From assembly GCF_036227225.1 (NCBI RefSeq), contig NZ_CP109444.1, forward strand, positions 6,739,501 to 6,803,500: DNA of 64,000 bases, written 5' to 3'. Both the position numbers and the translations under genes were made by a program. Of the stretch, positions 33,664-41,818 are shown piece after piece (within the stretch, counting starts at the first letter, position 1; each line of letters opens with the position of its first letter). The stretch comes from Streptomyces sp. NBC_01478 (GTDB lineage Bacteria > Actinomycetota > Actinomycetes > Streptomycetales > Streptomycetaceae). Below the pieces are notes generated by a model. It ran no database searches, was not told the origin of the DNA, and saw only the letters and a program-made list of their open reading frames with translations.

Positions 33664-34778
33664 CTCTCGCCGCCGCAACCGATTTCGCCTCCGCGACCAA
33701 TCTGGCCACTGCCACCAACGAGCACCTGGCCAACCTCAGCAACACGCTGATCTACTCCTCGATGGCCGTCTACACGCTGGCCTTCCTGGCGTACATCGCC
33801 GAATGGACCTTCGGCAGCCGCAGCAAGATCGGCCGTACGGCCGCCGCGCTGACCGGTGCCGGGGTGAAGAAGGCGGACGCGCCCGCCGTCACCGTCAAGA
33901 ACGCCGGCGGCACCACCGTGCTGGAGCGGCCGAAGGTCGTCGTGCGGGCCGCGTCCGGTTCGCGTGATGTGCCGGACGGTCCCGGCGCGCACGGCGGGGA
34001 CGAACAGGGCGACCTCTACGGCCGTATCGCCGTGTCCCTCACGGTGCTCGCCTTCCTCGTCGAGCTGAGCGGTGTCATCGCCCGCGCGGCCTCGGTGGAG
34101 CGGGCGCCCTGGGGCAACATGTACGAGTTCAACATCACCTTCTCCACGGTCGCCGTCGGCGTGTACCTCACGCTGCTGCTGCTCAAGAAGAACGTGCGCT
34201 GGCTCGGCCTGTTCCTGGTCACGACGGTCCTCCTCGATCTCGGCATCGCCGTCACCGTCCTGTACACCGCCAGCGACCAGTTGGTGCCCGCGCTCCACTC
34301 GTACTGGCTGTACATCCACGTCTCGACGGCGATCATCTGCGGCGCGGTCTTCTACGTGGGCGCCGTCGGCACGCTGCTCTACCTCTTCAAGGACAGTTAC
34401 GAGAACAAGCTGGCCAACGGCGGCAAGCCCGGCGCCTTCGCCACCTCCGTGCTGGAGCGGCTGCCCGCCTCCGCGAGCCTCGACAAGTTCTCCTACCGCG
34501 TCAACGCGGCCGTCTTCCCGCTGTGGACGTTCACGATCATCGCGGGCTCGATCTGGGCCGAGTCGGCCTGGGGCCGCTACTGGGGCTGGGACCCGAAGGA
34601 GACCTGGGCGTTCATCACCTGGGTCGCCTACGCCTGCTACCTGCACGCCCGCGCCACCGCCGGCTGGAAGGGCCGCAAGGCCGCCTACCTGGCCCTGATC
34701 GCCTTCGGCTGCTGGATCTTCAACTACTACGGCGTCAACATCTTCGTCGGCGGCAAGCACTCCTACGCCGGCGTGTAA
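33660..34778 (+). CDS. ccsB: c-type cytochrome biogenesis protein CcsB
   Basis: A 372-residue polytopic protein. Its C-terminal half carries the haem-handling WWD-type motif IWAESAWGRYWGWDPKETWAFITW, with conserved His residues in STAIICGAVF/HSYWLYIHVS and YLHARAT helices. It forms the System II synthetase with ResB, exporting and attaching haem to apocytochrome. The N-terminal 130 residues hold one helix and a charged loop that is longer than in Bacillus ResC. The ATG overlaps the resB stop by 4 bases. It is the last gene of the operon; a strong hairpin follows. Confidence 0.95.
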   Translation: MTLAAATDFASATNLATATNEHLANLSNTLIYSSMAVYTLAFLAYIAEWTFGSRSKIGRTAAALTGAGVKKADAPAVTVKNAGGTTVLERPKVVVRAASGSRDVPDGPGAHGGDEQGDLYGRIAVSLTVLAFLVELSGVIARAASVERAPWGNMYEFNITFSTVAVGVYLTLLLLKKNVRWLGLFLVTTVLLDLGIAVTVLYTASDQLVPALHSYWLYIHVSTAIICGAVFYVGAVGTLLYLFKDSYENKLANGGKPGAFATSVLERLPASASLDKFSYRVNAAVFPLWTFTIIAGSIWAESAWGRYWGWDPKETWAFITWVAYACYLHARATAGWKGRKAAYLALIAFGCWIFNYYGVNIFVGGKHSYAGV

Positions 34779-34790
34779 GCGGCAACTCCC

Positions 34791-34847
34791 GTACGGCGAA
34801 GGCCGGTTCCGTGTGACATGGGTCACCGGAACCGGCCTTCGTCGTAC
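34791..34847 (+). terminator. Terminator hairpin after ccsB
   Basis: A perfect 15-bp stem (cgaaggccggttccg 34797-34811, cggaaccggccttcg 34827-34841) extended to 21 pairs with one mismatch by gtacg and cgtac on the outside, with a 15-base loop. It starts 13 bases after the ccsB stop. There is no U-run. It separates the cytochrome c operon from the sigma factor gene. Confidence 0.75.
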
Positions 34848-34863
34848 GGACAGGTAGAGGGGT

Positions 34864-35484
34864 GTGGATACGAATCTCCAGTTGAGGAAACGCATCCGCG
34901 CGGGGGACCACGACGCCTTCGGTGAGCTCTTCGACGCGTACGCACGCTCCGTCTACAACCATGCCTTCCGGCTCACGGGGGACTGGGCGCAGGCCGAGGA
35001 CCTCGTGTCGCTGACCTTCCTGGACGCCTGGCGCCTGCGCGGCAAGGTCGACGAGGAGGGCGGTTCGCTACGGCCCTGGCTGCTCGGCATCGCCACCAAT
35101 GTCACGCGCAACACCCGCCGCGCCGCCCGAAGACACGCGGCCGCCGTCTCCCGGCTGCCCCGTGCCGAGGCCGAGCGCGACTTCGCCGACGAGGTCGCCG
35201 CCCGCATCGACGACCGGGCCGAACTGGCCCTCGTACGCGCCGCGTTGGTCACCCTGCGCCGCGCCGAGCGCGAGGTGCTGGCCCTGTGCGTGTGGTCCGG
35301 GCTCGACTACCGGGCCGCCGCCGAGGCGCTCGGGGTGCCCGTGGGGACCGTACGGTCGCGGCTCTCGCGGGCGCGCGCAAAGCTCGCGAAACATCTCAAA
35401 AGCACGGAACTCCCCCTGCGGGACGGACAGATGAAAGGTGACCGCGGCCCCGCGGTCGGGCCCCCGAGGGAGGACAAGCGATGA
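34864..35484 (+). CDS. RNA polymerase sigma factor, SigE/ECF-like family
   Basis: A 206-residue sigma-70 family protein. Region 2 is LRKRIRAGDHDAFGELFDAYARSVYNHAFRLTGDWAQAEDLVSLTFLDAWRLRGKV. Region 4 is LVTLRRAEREVLALCVWSGLDYRAAAEALGVPVGTVRSRLSRARAKL. Start is GTG at 34864. The next gene, a CU044_5270-type membrane protein, overlaps its stop by 4 bases. This sigma/CU044_5270 arrangement is common in Streptomyces and the partner may act as its anti-sigma factor. Confidence 0.93.
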   Translation: MDTNLQLRKRIRAGDHDAFGELFDAYARSVYNHAFRLTGDWAQAEDLVSLTFLDAWRLRGKVDEEGGSLRPWLLGIATNVTRNTRRAARRHAAAVSRLPRAEAERDFADEVAARIDDRAELALVRAALVTLRRAEREVLALCVWSGLDYRAAAEALGVPVGTVRSRLSRARAKLAKHLKSTELPLRDGQMKGDRGPAVGPPREDKR

Positions 35485-36458
35485 ACCAGCTCCCGGAACT
35501 CCCCGAGAGAGACCTTCCGCCGGGCCGTCACCGACTCCTCAAGGAGCATCTGATGACCGAGATCCGGCACGCGACCGCGACTGTCGAGAAGCCCGCCCCC
35601 GTGCGGAGGAAGTGGCTGCGGCCCGCGCTCGCCGCGACCGCCGTCGCCACCGCCGCGGCCGTCGCCTTCGTGGTCCTGCCGTCCTCCTCCAGCCCGAATG
35701 GCCCGGACGGCCCGGGCGGCCCGGGCACGTCCGCGCGCCCGTCGAGCAGGTCCGCGGTCGCCCTCCTGGAGGACATCGCGCTGGCGGCCGAGCACGAGAA
35801 GTCCTACGGCACCGTCCGCGACGACCAGTTCGTGTACGTGGAGAGCAAGGTGTCGTACGCACACGACGAAGGAGGAGCGAAGAGCACGATCGACCCGCTG
35901 CACCGGCAGGAGGTGTGGATGTCGGTGGACGGCCTGCACACGGGCCTGGTGCGGGAGACGGGCGTCGGGTCGCACTCCGTCCCGCCGGACGTGAAGCCGG
36001 GCAAGGCCGGCTGGGACGTCTCCTCCTTCTACAACAACGTCAGGACACTGCCGACCGACGCCGACGCGATGTACGACTACCTCGCCAAGTCCGCCCTGAA
36101 GTACGGCGGTCAGGAGCAGAACCAGGCGATGTTCGTGCTGGTCGGCGACCTCCTGCGGAACTCGATCGTGCCACCGGAGCAGAGCGCGGCCCTCTTCCGG
36201 GCGGTGGCCAGGATTCCCGGCATCACGACGGTCGAGCACGTGGTGGACGCCGAAGGCCGGCCCGGTGTCGCCATCGCCCGCACCGACCCCGACAACCCGC
36301 TCCGGGACGAGTGGATCTTCGACGCGAAGACCTACGAGTTCCTGGGCGAGCGCGAGGTGGCCACCAAGGACAACGCCGGCGTGAAGAAGGGCACGGTCAC
36401 CGCGAACACCGCCGTCCTGCGCCGGGCCGTGGTGGACCGGGCGGGCCAACGGCCGTAG
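35481..36458 (+). CDS. CU044_5270 family membrane-anchored protein
   Basis: A 325-residue protein. A cytoplasmic start NQLPELPERDLPPGRHRLLKEHLMTEI precedes one membrane helix (about residues 48-72, PALAATAVATAAAVAFVVLPSS), then a P/G/S linker and an extracytoplasmic domain with EVWMSVDGLHTGLVRETG and a C-terminal GVAIARTDPDNPLRDEWIFDAKTYEFLGERE. It belongs to the CU044_5270 family. The layout (short cytoplasmic part, helix, outer sensor) and the overlap with the sigma factor gene suggest an anti-sigma or sensory partner; the family's action is not proven. Confidence 0.88.
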   Translation: MNQLPELPERDLPPGRHRLLKEHLMTEIRHATATVEKPAPVRRKWLRPALAATAVATAAAVAFVVLPSSSSPNGPDGPGGPGTSARPSSRSAVALLEDIALAAEHEKSYGTVRDDQFVYVESKVSYAHDEGGAKSTIDPLHRQEVWMSVDGLHTGLVRETGVGSHSVPPDVKPGKAGWDVSSFYNNVRTLPTDADAMYDYLAKSALKYGGQEQNQAMFVLVGDLLRNSIVPPEQSAALFRAVARIPGITTVEHVVDAEGRPGVAIARTDPDNPLRDEWIFDAKTYEFLGEREVATKDNAGVKKGTVTANTAVLRRAVVDRAGQRP

Positions 36459-36471
36459 GAATCAGCGCTGT

Positions 36472-38013
36472 TCAGGCCGGAGGCAGGCACTCCTTCGACG
36501 GGGGCCTGCCCTCCGGCCAGGCGATCTTCACGAAGCGGGCGTGGCCCTGCCGGGTGAGTTCCACGATCGGTACGGCCTTGTCGTACGGGTTGCCGTGGAC
36601 GTCCAGGCAGATCCAGCCGCTCGCCCCGCTCACCCGCAACGAGCCCTTGACCTGCGGCCATTGGAGGCCGACGTCGGACAGGGGCGGGATCTTCTGCTGG
36701 TCGGGGGTGGCCTCGCGGATGCCGTGGACGGCGAGTTGCATCGCGTCGTAGGCGATGATCGCCTGGCCGTCGTCGAGGGAGAGCGGGCCGACCGGGCCGA
36801 CGGGCGCGGTCTTCGCGGCGGCCAGCAACTTGTCGAGGTCCTGCGTGTCCTGGGCCGAACCGCCGGTCGCCGGGGCCTTGTTGAGCCAGGCGTCCGGGTG
36901 GGCGAGGGCGGTGAAGCGGACGGAGACACCGTGCTGGAGGGCACTGGTCTCGAGATTGTCGTCGCCGGTCAGGTACGAGCCCTCGTCGCCGGTGAGCACC
37001 GTGAACGTCCGTGACTGGCAGCCGCGGCGGCCCAACGCGTTGATGAACTGGCGCAGTTGGGTGTGCCGGCCGGCGAAGAACACCGTGTCCAGCGGCGCGT
37101 CCGTGTCGCAGACCAGGTCGGTGATCTGCCGGAAGGTGTTGGGCGTGCTGCCCTCCTGGCTGCGGTCGGCGGGCGGGGTGAACGGCCAGGAGCCGTACGG
37201 CGAGCCCTTGAGCAGGGTGCTGAAGGCGTGTTGGAGCGTCTTCGTGTACGGGTCGCCGGGCTTGTCGTAGACCAGCAGCGCCCGGTCCGCCGTCACCTTG
37301 GCGAAGGAGGCCAGCGCGCGCGCCTCGTCGGTGTTGGTGGGGGAGACCCGGGCGAGCCCGGGGTAAGGGTCCTTGCCCCGCTGCCCGTTGGCGAGGTCGT
37401 CGGCGGTGATGGACGAGCCGACCACCGGCACACCGAGCCGGGTCAGCTTCGCCACGGCCTTCTTGTTGTTGTCGGTGCTCATCCCTATCCCGGTGACCGC
37501 CCGCAGTCGGTCGGACGACTTCGTCATCGTCACGATCCGGTCGACCGTCCGCTCCCAATAGACGCCCGTGGCACCGGGGTTGGCGAGCGCCAGCCGGATG
37601 TACGGGGTCTCGCCGTTGTTGTCGTGGTTGGCGCGGTACTGCGCGAGATACGCGCCCTGCAACTCGTGCCCCACGTCGTTCAGGGTGTCCGTGTCGGTCG
37701 CGGTGAACGGCTCGTAGAGCGCGACGGTGACGTACGTACCCGCCTTCAGGGAACTGTTCTCGCGGGCCACCGCCCGGATGGTGTCGGCGAACCGGCGCTG
37801 CCCGAAGTCGAACGCCGAGGCCGACACCCCCACGCACTCCCCGCTGTCCTCGGGGCGGGCCACCCCGGCCGCGCACGAGCGGTCCTCGTGCAGGACGGCG
37901 CGGAGCAGCACGACCAGGCCGAAGACCAGCGCGGCGGCGACCACAAGGGCCGTGAAACGGTAGATCGGGATCGTCCGGATCCGCTGGACCAGTTCGCGCA
38001 GCCACGGCCTCAT
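36472..38013 (-). CDS. Membrane-anchored periplasmic-binding-protein-like protein
   Basis: A 513-residue protein. An uncleaved-looking N-terminal helix lies at about residues 17-38 (FTALVVAAALVFGLVVLLRAV), then a two-lobe type 1 binding-protein fold as in branched-chain amino acid receptors: YVTVALYEPF, GATGVYWERTVDRIVTMTKSSDRLRAVTGIGMS, VVGSSITADDLANG and LVYDKPGDPYTKTLQHAF. No ABC permease or nucleotide-binding subunits are near. Its ATG overlaps the stop of the upstream P-loop ATPase gene by 4 bases, so the two probably work together. It ends in a proline-rich stretch with a Cys (KECLPPA). Confidence 0.85.
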   Translation of the reverse strand: MRPWLRELVQRIRTIPIYRFTALVVAAALVFGLVVLLRAVLHEDRSCAAGVARPEDSGECVGVSASAFDFGQRRFADTIRAVARENSSLKAGTYVTVALYEPFTATDTDTLNDVGHELQGAYLAQYRANHDNNGETPYIRLALANPGATGVYWERTVDRIVTMTKSSDRLRAVTGIGMSTDNNKKAVAKLTRLGVPVVGSSITADDLANGQRGKDPYPGLARVSPTNTDEARALASFAKVTADRALLVYDKPGDPYTKTLQHAFSTLLKGSPYGSWPFTPPADRSQEGSTPNTFRQITDLVCDTDAPLDTVFFAGRHTQLRQFINALGRRGCQSRTFTVLTGDEGSYLTGDDNLETSALQHGVSVRFTALAHPDAWLNKAPATGGSAQDTQDLDKLLAAAKTAPVGPVGPLSLDDGQAIIAYDAMQLAVHGIREATPDQQKIPPLSDVGLQWPQVKGSLRVSGASGWICLDVHGNPYDKAVPIVELTRQGHARFVKIAWPEGRPPSKECLPPA

Positions 38014-40145
38014 CGCGGACCCCCGTTCCGTTCGTCGCCGGCCGGCACCCGCAACGGGCGCCCCGCCAGGGCCTGTTCGGGCCACTGCTGGGCGGCCCGC
38101 CACAGCGGTTCGCTGCCCGCGGGCCAGATGTTCGAGAGCTGCTCCAGATCGAAGTGCATCCGGCCCGCGACCTCCACGTCCGGCAGCACCAGCGGGTCCG
38201 TCACCTGCCACACCGCGTGCAGCAGCCGCCGTACGGTCAGATGCAGGGCCGGGTCCACACCGGCCGGGGGCTCCTCCTCGGCATCCGTGCGGGCGAGCGC
38301 GACGGCCTTGCGGTGGTCGCCGGGGGCGCCGATGTCCCGGCCGTGCGGATCGTGCGCGTGGTAGTACGGCGCGGCGGTGACGAACAGCAGCGTCTCCAGC
38401 CAGGCGTACGGCGTGATGGTGCGGAAGGTGTTCCGCAGATACGCCACCGCGTCCGCCGTGTCGCCCAGGGCGAGTTCGTGGTGCAGGCGGTAGCGGGCGC
38501 GGGCCGGGGTGTCCGGATTGCCGGGCAGACCGTCGTAGTGCGAGAGCAGCGAGCGGTGCACGGCACGCCAGCGTCCGTGGTCGGCGTCGTCGAGGTGCAG
38601 CCGCAGCAGGAGCAGGGTGCGCAGGAAGGGGTCGCCGACGAAGTAGCCCTCGGCCGGGGGCAGTCCCTCCGCGGTGAGTTGGGTGCGCAGCCGGTTCACC
38701 CCGGCCGCGCCGAAACTGTCCCCCAGCCGTGCCTCCGCCAGCACCCGCGCCGAGTCCCCGTCGTGCGCGGTGGCGAGCACGGCCAGTTCCTCCGCGAGCC
38801 CCGGCGGCACCAGCCGGTCGAGCAACTCCCGGTACCCGGGCCGCCGATCGCTCTCCTCGTCCCCCTCCGGCTTGAGCCCCGCGGTCAGCAACTCGCCCGG
38901 ACTGACGGCCCCGACGGGCCGGTTCTGCCGTACGGCCTGCCCCAGCACCGCCGCCCCCAGCGGACTGCCGGCCGTCAACCGATGGATGGCGTACGGCAGT
39001 TGGGGCGGCACCTCGACACGCGTAGCGTCGCCGTCGGCGGCGCACACGTCGGCGATGACGCGCCGCGCCTCCTCCGGGGTCAGCGGCGGCAAGGACACCA
39101 ACAGGGCCCGCGACGAGGGCGAGGCGCCCGGCACCCAGCCGCTCGCACGGGCCACCTCCGGCAGCGGATGCCGTACGGCGTCCGGCAGATCGGGATGCCG
39201 GTGGCCGCGCAGGCCGGCGAAGAAGACCACCTGGTCGCCGTTGCCGTCGGCCCGCTCCTTCAGTACGGCCTTCATCAGCCCCGGACCAGGACCCGACTGC
39301 ACGTTGTCCACCAGCACGACCGGCCGCCCGACCCGGCGCATCCGCTCCCACCGGCGCCGGTAGGTGTCGCCGAGGTCGGCGAGCAGCGCCCGCAGCAGCC
39401 AGCGCTCGGCGTCCGCGCGGGAGGTGCCGTCGGCGCGGAAGTCCCGGGCGATCTCGATCAGCCCGCGCCTGGCCTCGCCGCTCGCACCGGGGTAGTCGCG
39501 GTACCAGTCCGCGCCCGACTTCAGCAGTCCGTTCGGCGTCCACACCAGGTCGAAGAGGGTGTCCAGGGTCGCCTCGATGACGGCCTGGCCCACCGGCCCC
39601 GTACCGGACAGATTGGCGATGAGCCGGGAGGCGACCTTGCCGGCCCAGCCCTGCGCGATCACCGCCCAGCGCCGCGCCGGGTCGCTCAGCAGCAGGATCC
39701 GCCGGGCCTCCTCGCGGGCACTGTCCTCGTCCCGGGCACCCCAGCCGGTCGCGCACACGGCCAGCAGCCCGGCCTCCAGGCGCGGGAAGTCGATGCTCCC
39801 GGCGCCGTGCACCACCGGCTCCCTGAGCTGCTCCGCGATCGTCGTCAGCGCCTGCCACACCGGCGACCAGGTCGCGGCGGGCCGCCCCTCCGGCAGTCGT
39901 ACGAGCCGGTCGGCCTCGCAGTCGATCAGCGCGACCGGCGTGTGCCCGCGGTACGCGGTCCGCAGCTCGGCCAGCGCCATGCTCTTGCCGAGCCCGCGCG
40001 CGCCCGCGAGCACCACGAAGGGCGGTTCCGGGTGTTCGTACGGCGAGGTGAGCAGCTCGTACGGGCGCAGGCCGGTCAGCCGCGCGGCGAGACCGGGCGG
40101 CTGTGCCTCGAACAGCGCCACGCGTCCATGCAGCCCTCTCCCCAC
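38010..40145 (-). CDS. Large P-loop ATPase (STAND/AAA-like)
   Basis: A 711-residue soluble protein. Walker A GARGLGKS is at about residues 48-55 and VVLVDNVQSG is a Walker B candidate. The ATPase-like region spans about 40-420, and a helical region follows with no TPR consensus that I can see. No DNA-binding domain is visible. The GTG at 40145, with AGGGGGAG upstream, is preferred over longer readings that add an unlike N terminus. The next gene is a membrane-anchored binding-protein-like protein, overlapping by 4 bases. Together they may form a signalling unit with an outer sensor and an inner NTPase, which is inference. Confidence 0.82.
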   Translation of the reverse strand: MGRGLHGRVALFEAQPPGLAARLTGLRPYELLTSPYEHPEPPFVVLAGARGLGKSMALAELRTAYRGHTPVALIDCEADRLVRLPEGRPAATWSPVWQALTTIAEQLREPVVHGAGSIDFPRLEAGLLAVCATGWGARDEDSAREEARRILLLSDPARRWAVIAQGWAGKVASRLIANLSGTGPVGQAVIEATLDTLFDLVWTPNGLLKSGADWYRDYPGASGEARRGLIEIARDFRADGTSRADAERWLLRALLADLGDTYRRRWERMRRVGRPVVLVDNVQSGPGPGLMKAVLKERADGNGDQVVFFAGLRGHRHPDLPDAVRHPLPEVARASGWVPGASPSSRALLVSLPPLTPEEARRVIADVCAADGDATRVEVPPQLPYAIHRLTAGSPLGAAVLGQAVRQNRPVGAVSPGELLTAGLKPEGDEESDRRPGYRELLDRLVPPGLAEELAVLATAHDGDSARVLAEARLGDSFGAAGVNRLRTQLTAEGLPPAEGYFVGDPFLRTLLLLRLHLDDADHGRWRAVHRSLLSHYDGLPGNPDTPARARYRLHHELALGDTADAVAYLRNTFRTITPYAWLETLLFVTAAPYYHAHDPHGRDIGAPGDHRKAVALARTDAEEEPPAGVDPALHLTVRRLLHAVWQVTDPLVLPDVEVAGRMHFDLEQLSNIWPAGSEPLWRAAQQWPEQALAGRPLRVPAGDERNGGPR

Positions 40146-40288
40146 CGCATCTCCCCCTGAGCGGTCGCCCGGCACTGCAACCGGTTCTATCAACACCAGG
40201 GTAAATAGGGGGAGTTGGTTCGGACTAGAGCGAGTGGTGTCCGTTGGGTTACGAAAATGTCGGAACGGCGGACTTCTGGGTGACGGGC

Positions 40289-41266
40289 TCAGTCGACGGT
40301 GATCGAGTCCAGCTTCTCCCGCAGGTAGACATGCGAATCGACAGCCTCGTACGCCACACGCCCGACCGGCGCGGGCACGGACTCCACGAGCGTGCCCGGG
40401 GTGCACTCGCCGAAGTAGACGAGCGACATCAGCTCCTCGGCGGGCGCGTCGGCGGGCGGCGGCAGCACGCGGTGCCGTCCCGACCGCCACCGGTCGCCGG
40501 TCCAACGGGCCATCAGATCACCGATGTTGATGGTGAACGCCGCCGCGTCGAACGGCGCGTCCTCCCACCCGCCCTCGTCGGTGAAGACCTGCAGTCCCCC
40601 CTTCCCGGCCTGCCGGTCGAGGATGGTCACGGTCCCGAAGTCGGTGTGCGGACCGATCCGGAACTGCCCCGGCTCCGGTTCCCCGACGACCTCCATCCCC
40701 GGGTACCAGTTGATGTTGAACCCGTACGTCGGATGGTCCATGTGCCGGGAGAAGAAGTCGGGTTCGAGCTCGAGCGCGACCCCGAGCAGCGACAGCAACT
40801 GCTTCTCCAGCTCGCCCATCCGGTCCAGGTACTCCTCGCAGAGCGCCCGCAGTTCGGGCATCTCGTCCGGCCACACGTTGGGCGCGTACCACTCCGCGTT
40901 GACCACCGGGTCCGCGAAGGGCCGGTGCGTGGCGAAGGTCAGCGACTCCTTCAGGTCGGGCGGGGTCTCGGTCCCCTCCGAGTACCCGTTGGCCTCGGCC
41001 CCGGGCCCGAGCCACCCGCGCCCGCCGACCTTGGCGCTGTACGGCTCCTTCACGTCGACCGGCAGCGCGAAGAAGGAACGGGCGGCCTCCCGGATCCGGG
41101 ACCGCAGCTCCGGATCGACCCCGTGCCCGGTGACCAGCAGGAACCCGGCCGTCTGCAGGGCTTCGTCGACGGTACGGGCGATGTCCTTCCGCGTCTCCTC
41201 GTCCCCCTCGATCCAGGGACGGAGATCGATCGTCGGAATGCGGGGTGGGGTCTGGGGCTCAGTCAC
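40289..41266 (-). CDS. Isopenicillin N synthase family 2OG-Fe(II) oxygenase
   Basis: A 325-residue non-haem iron oxygenase. N-terminal DIOX_N part: IPTIDLRPWIEGDEETRKDIARTVDEALQTAGFLLVTGHGV. The iron-binding facial triad is visible as H and D in GPHTDFGTVTIL and H in WRSGRHRVLPPP, with R following for 2-oxoglutarate or substrate binding. Relatives include IPNS, ACC oxidase and bacterial thymine/uracil-type hydroxylases. It overlaps the nucleoside/cytosine deaminase gene by 8 bases, and PucR is divergent, which hints at nucleobase catabolism rather than beta-lactam synthesis. Confidence 0.92.
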   Translation of the reverse strand: MTEPQTPPRIPTIDLRPWIEGDEETRKDIARTVDEALQTAGFLLVTGHGVDPELRSRIREAARSFFALPVDVKEPYSAKVGGRGWLGPGAEANGYSEGTETPPDLKESLTFATHRPFADPVVNAEWYAPNVWPDEMPELRALCEEYLDRMGELEKQLLSLLGVALELEPDFFSRHMDHPTYGFNINWYPGMEVVGEPEPGQFRIGPHTDFGTVTILDRQAGKGGLQVFTDEGGWEDAPFDAAAFTINIGDLMARWTGDRWRSGRHRVLPPPADAPAEELMSLVYFGECTPGTLVESVPAPVGRVAYEAVDSHVYLREKLDSITVD

Positions 41267-41717
41267 CGATGTCCTCGTTCCAGAGTTCCGGGTTGTTCTT
41301 GATGAAGTCGCGCATCAGCCCGGTGCACTCGGGATCGTCGAGGAGGACGATCTCCACACCGTGCTCGGCGAGCCAGTCGTGCCCGCCGTGGAAGGTGGCG
41401 GCCTCGCCGACGACGACCCGCGAGATACCGAACTGCCGCACCAGCCCCGAGCAGTACCAGCACGGCGAGAGGGTCGTGACCATGGTCGTCCCGCGGTACG
41501 ACCGCTGCCGTCCCGCCGCCCGGAACGCGGCCGTCTCCGCGTGCATCGAGGGGTCGTCGTCCTGGACGCGCCGGTTGTGGCCGCGCCCCAGCAGGGTGCC
41601 GTCGGCGTCGTAGAGCGCGGCGCCGATCGGGATGCCGCCCTCGGCGAGCCCGGCGCGGGCCTCCGCGACGGCGGTGGCGAGCCAGGTCCGTGCCTGTGCC
41701 TGATCGATGCGGTTCAT
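41259..41717 (-). CDS. Cytosine/nucleoside deaminase (CDA fold)
   Basis: A 152-residue zinc deaminase. The zinc and catalytic residues are H59 and E61 in SMHAETAAF, and C86 and C89 in LSPCWYCSG. FCY1-type cytosine deaminases and guanine deaminases share this pattern; the C-terminal FIKNNPELWNEDIGD ending resembles the yeast-type cytosine deaminase tail. It would hydrolyse the exocyclic amino group of a base. It overlaps the downstream 2OG oxygenase gene and faces a PucR regulator gene 102 bases away. Confidence 0.92.
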   Translation of the reverse strand: MNRIDQAQARTWLATAVAEARAGLAEGGIPIGAALYDADGTLLGRGHNRRVQDDDPSMHAETAAFRAAGRQRSYRGTTMVTTLSPCWYCSGLVRQFGISRVVVGEAATFHGGHDWLAEHGVEIVLLDDPECTGLMRDFIKNNPELWNEDIGD

Positions 41718-41818
41718 GGCTCCCACTCTCCAGTGGCCGAAACACGAGGGCAACGTGCGGAAAGTACTCTCCCCGCAACCCTTAACCGGACGAACTGTCC
41801 GCGCCTCTGGAGGTTCCC

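Noticed and set aside
35438..36751. 437-residue ORF overlapping the CU044_5270 gene
   Set aside because: It is a shifted-frame reading with R/G/P-rich content over a gene with a clear family match.
40289..41266. Isopenicillin N synthase, implying a beta-lactam cluster
   Set aside because: No ACV synthetase or acyltransferase is near; the neighbours are a deaminase and PucR, so only the superfamily is supported.
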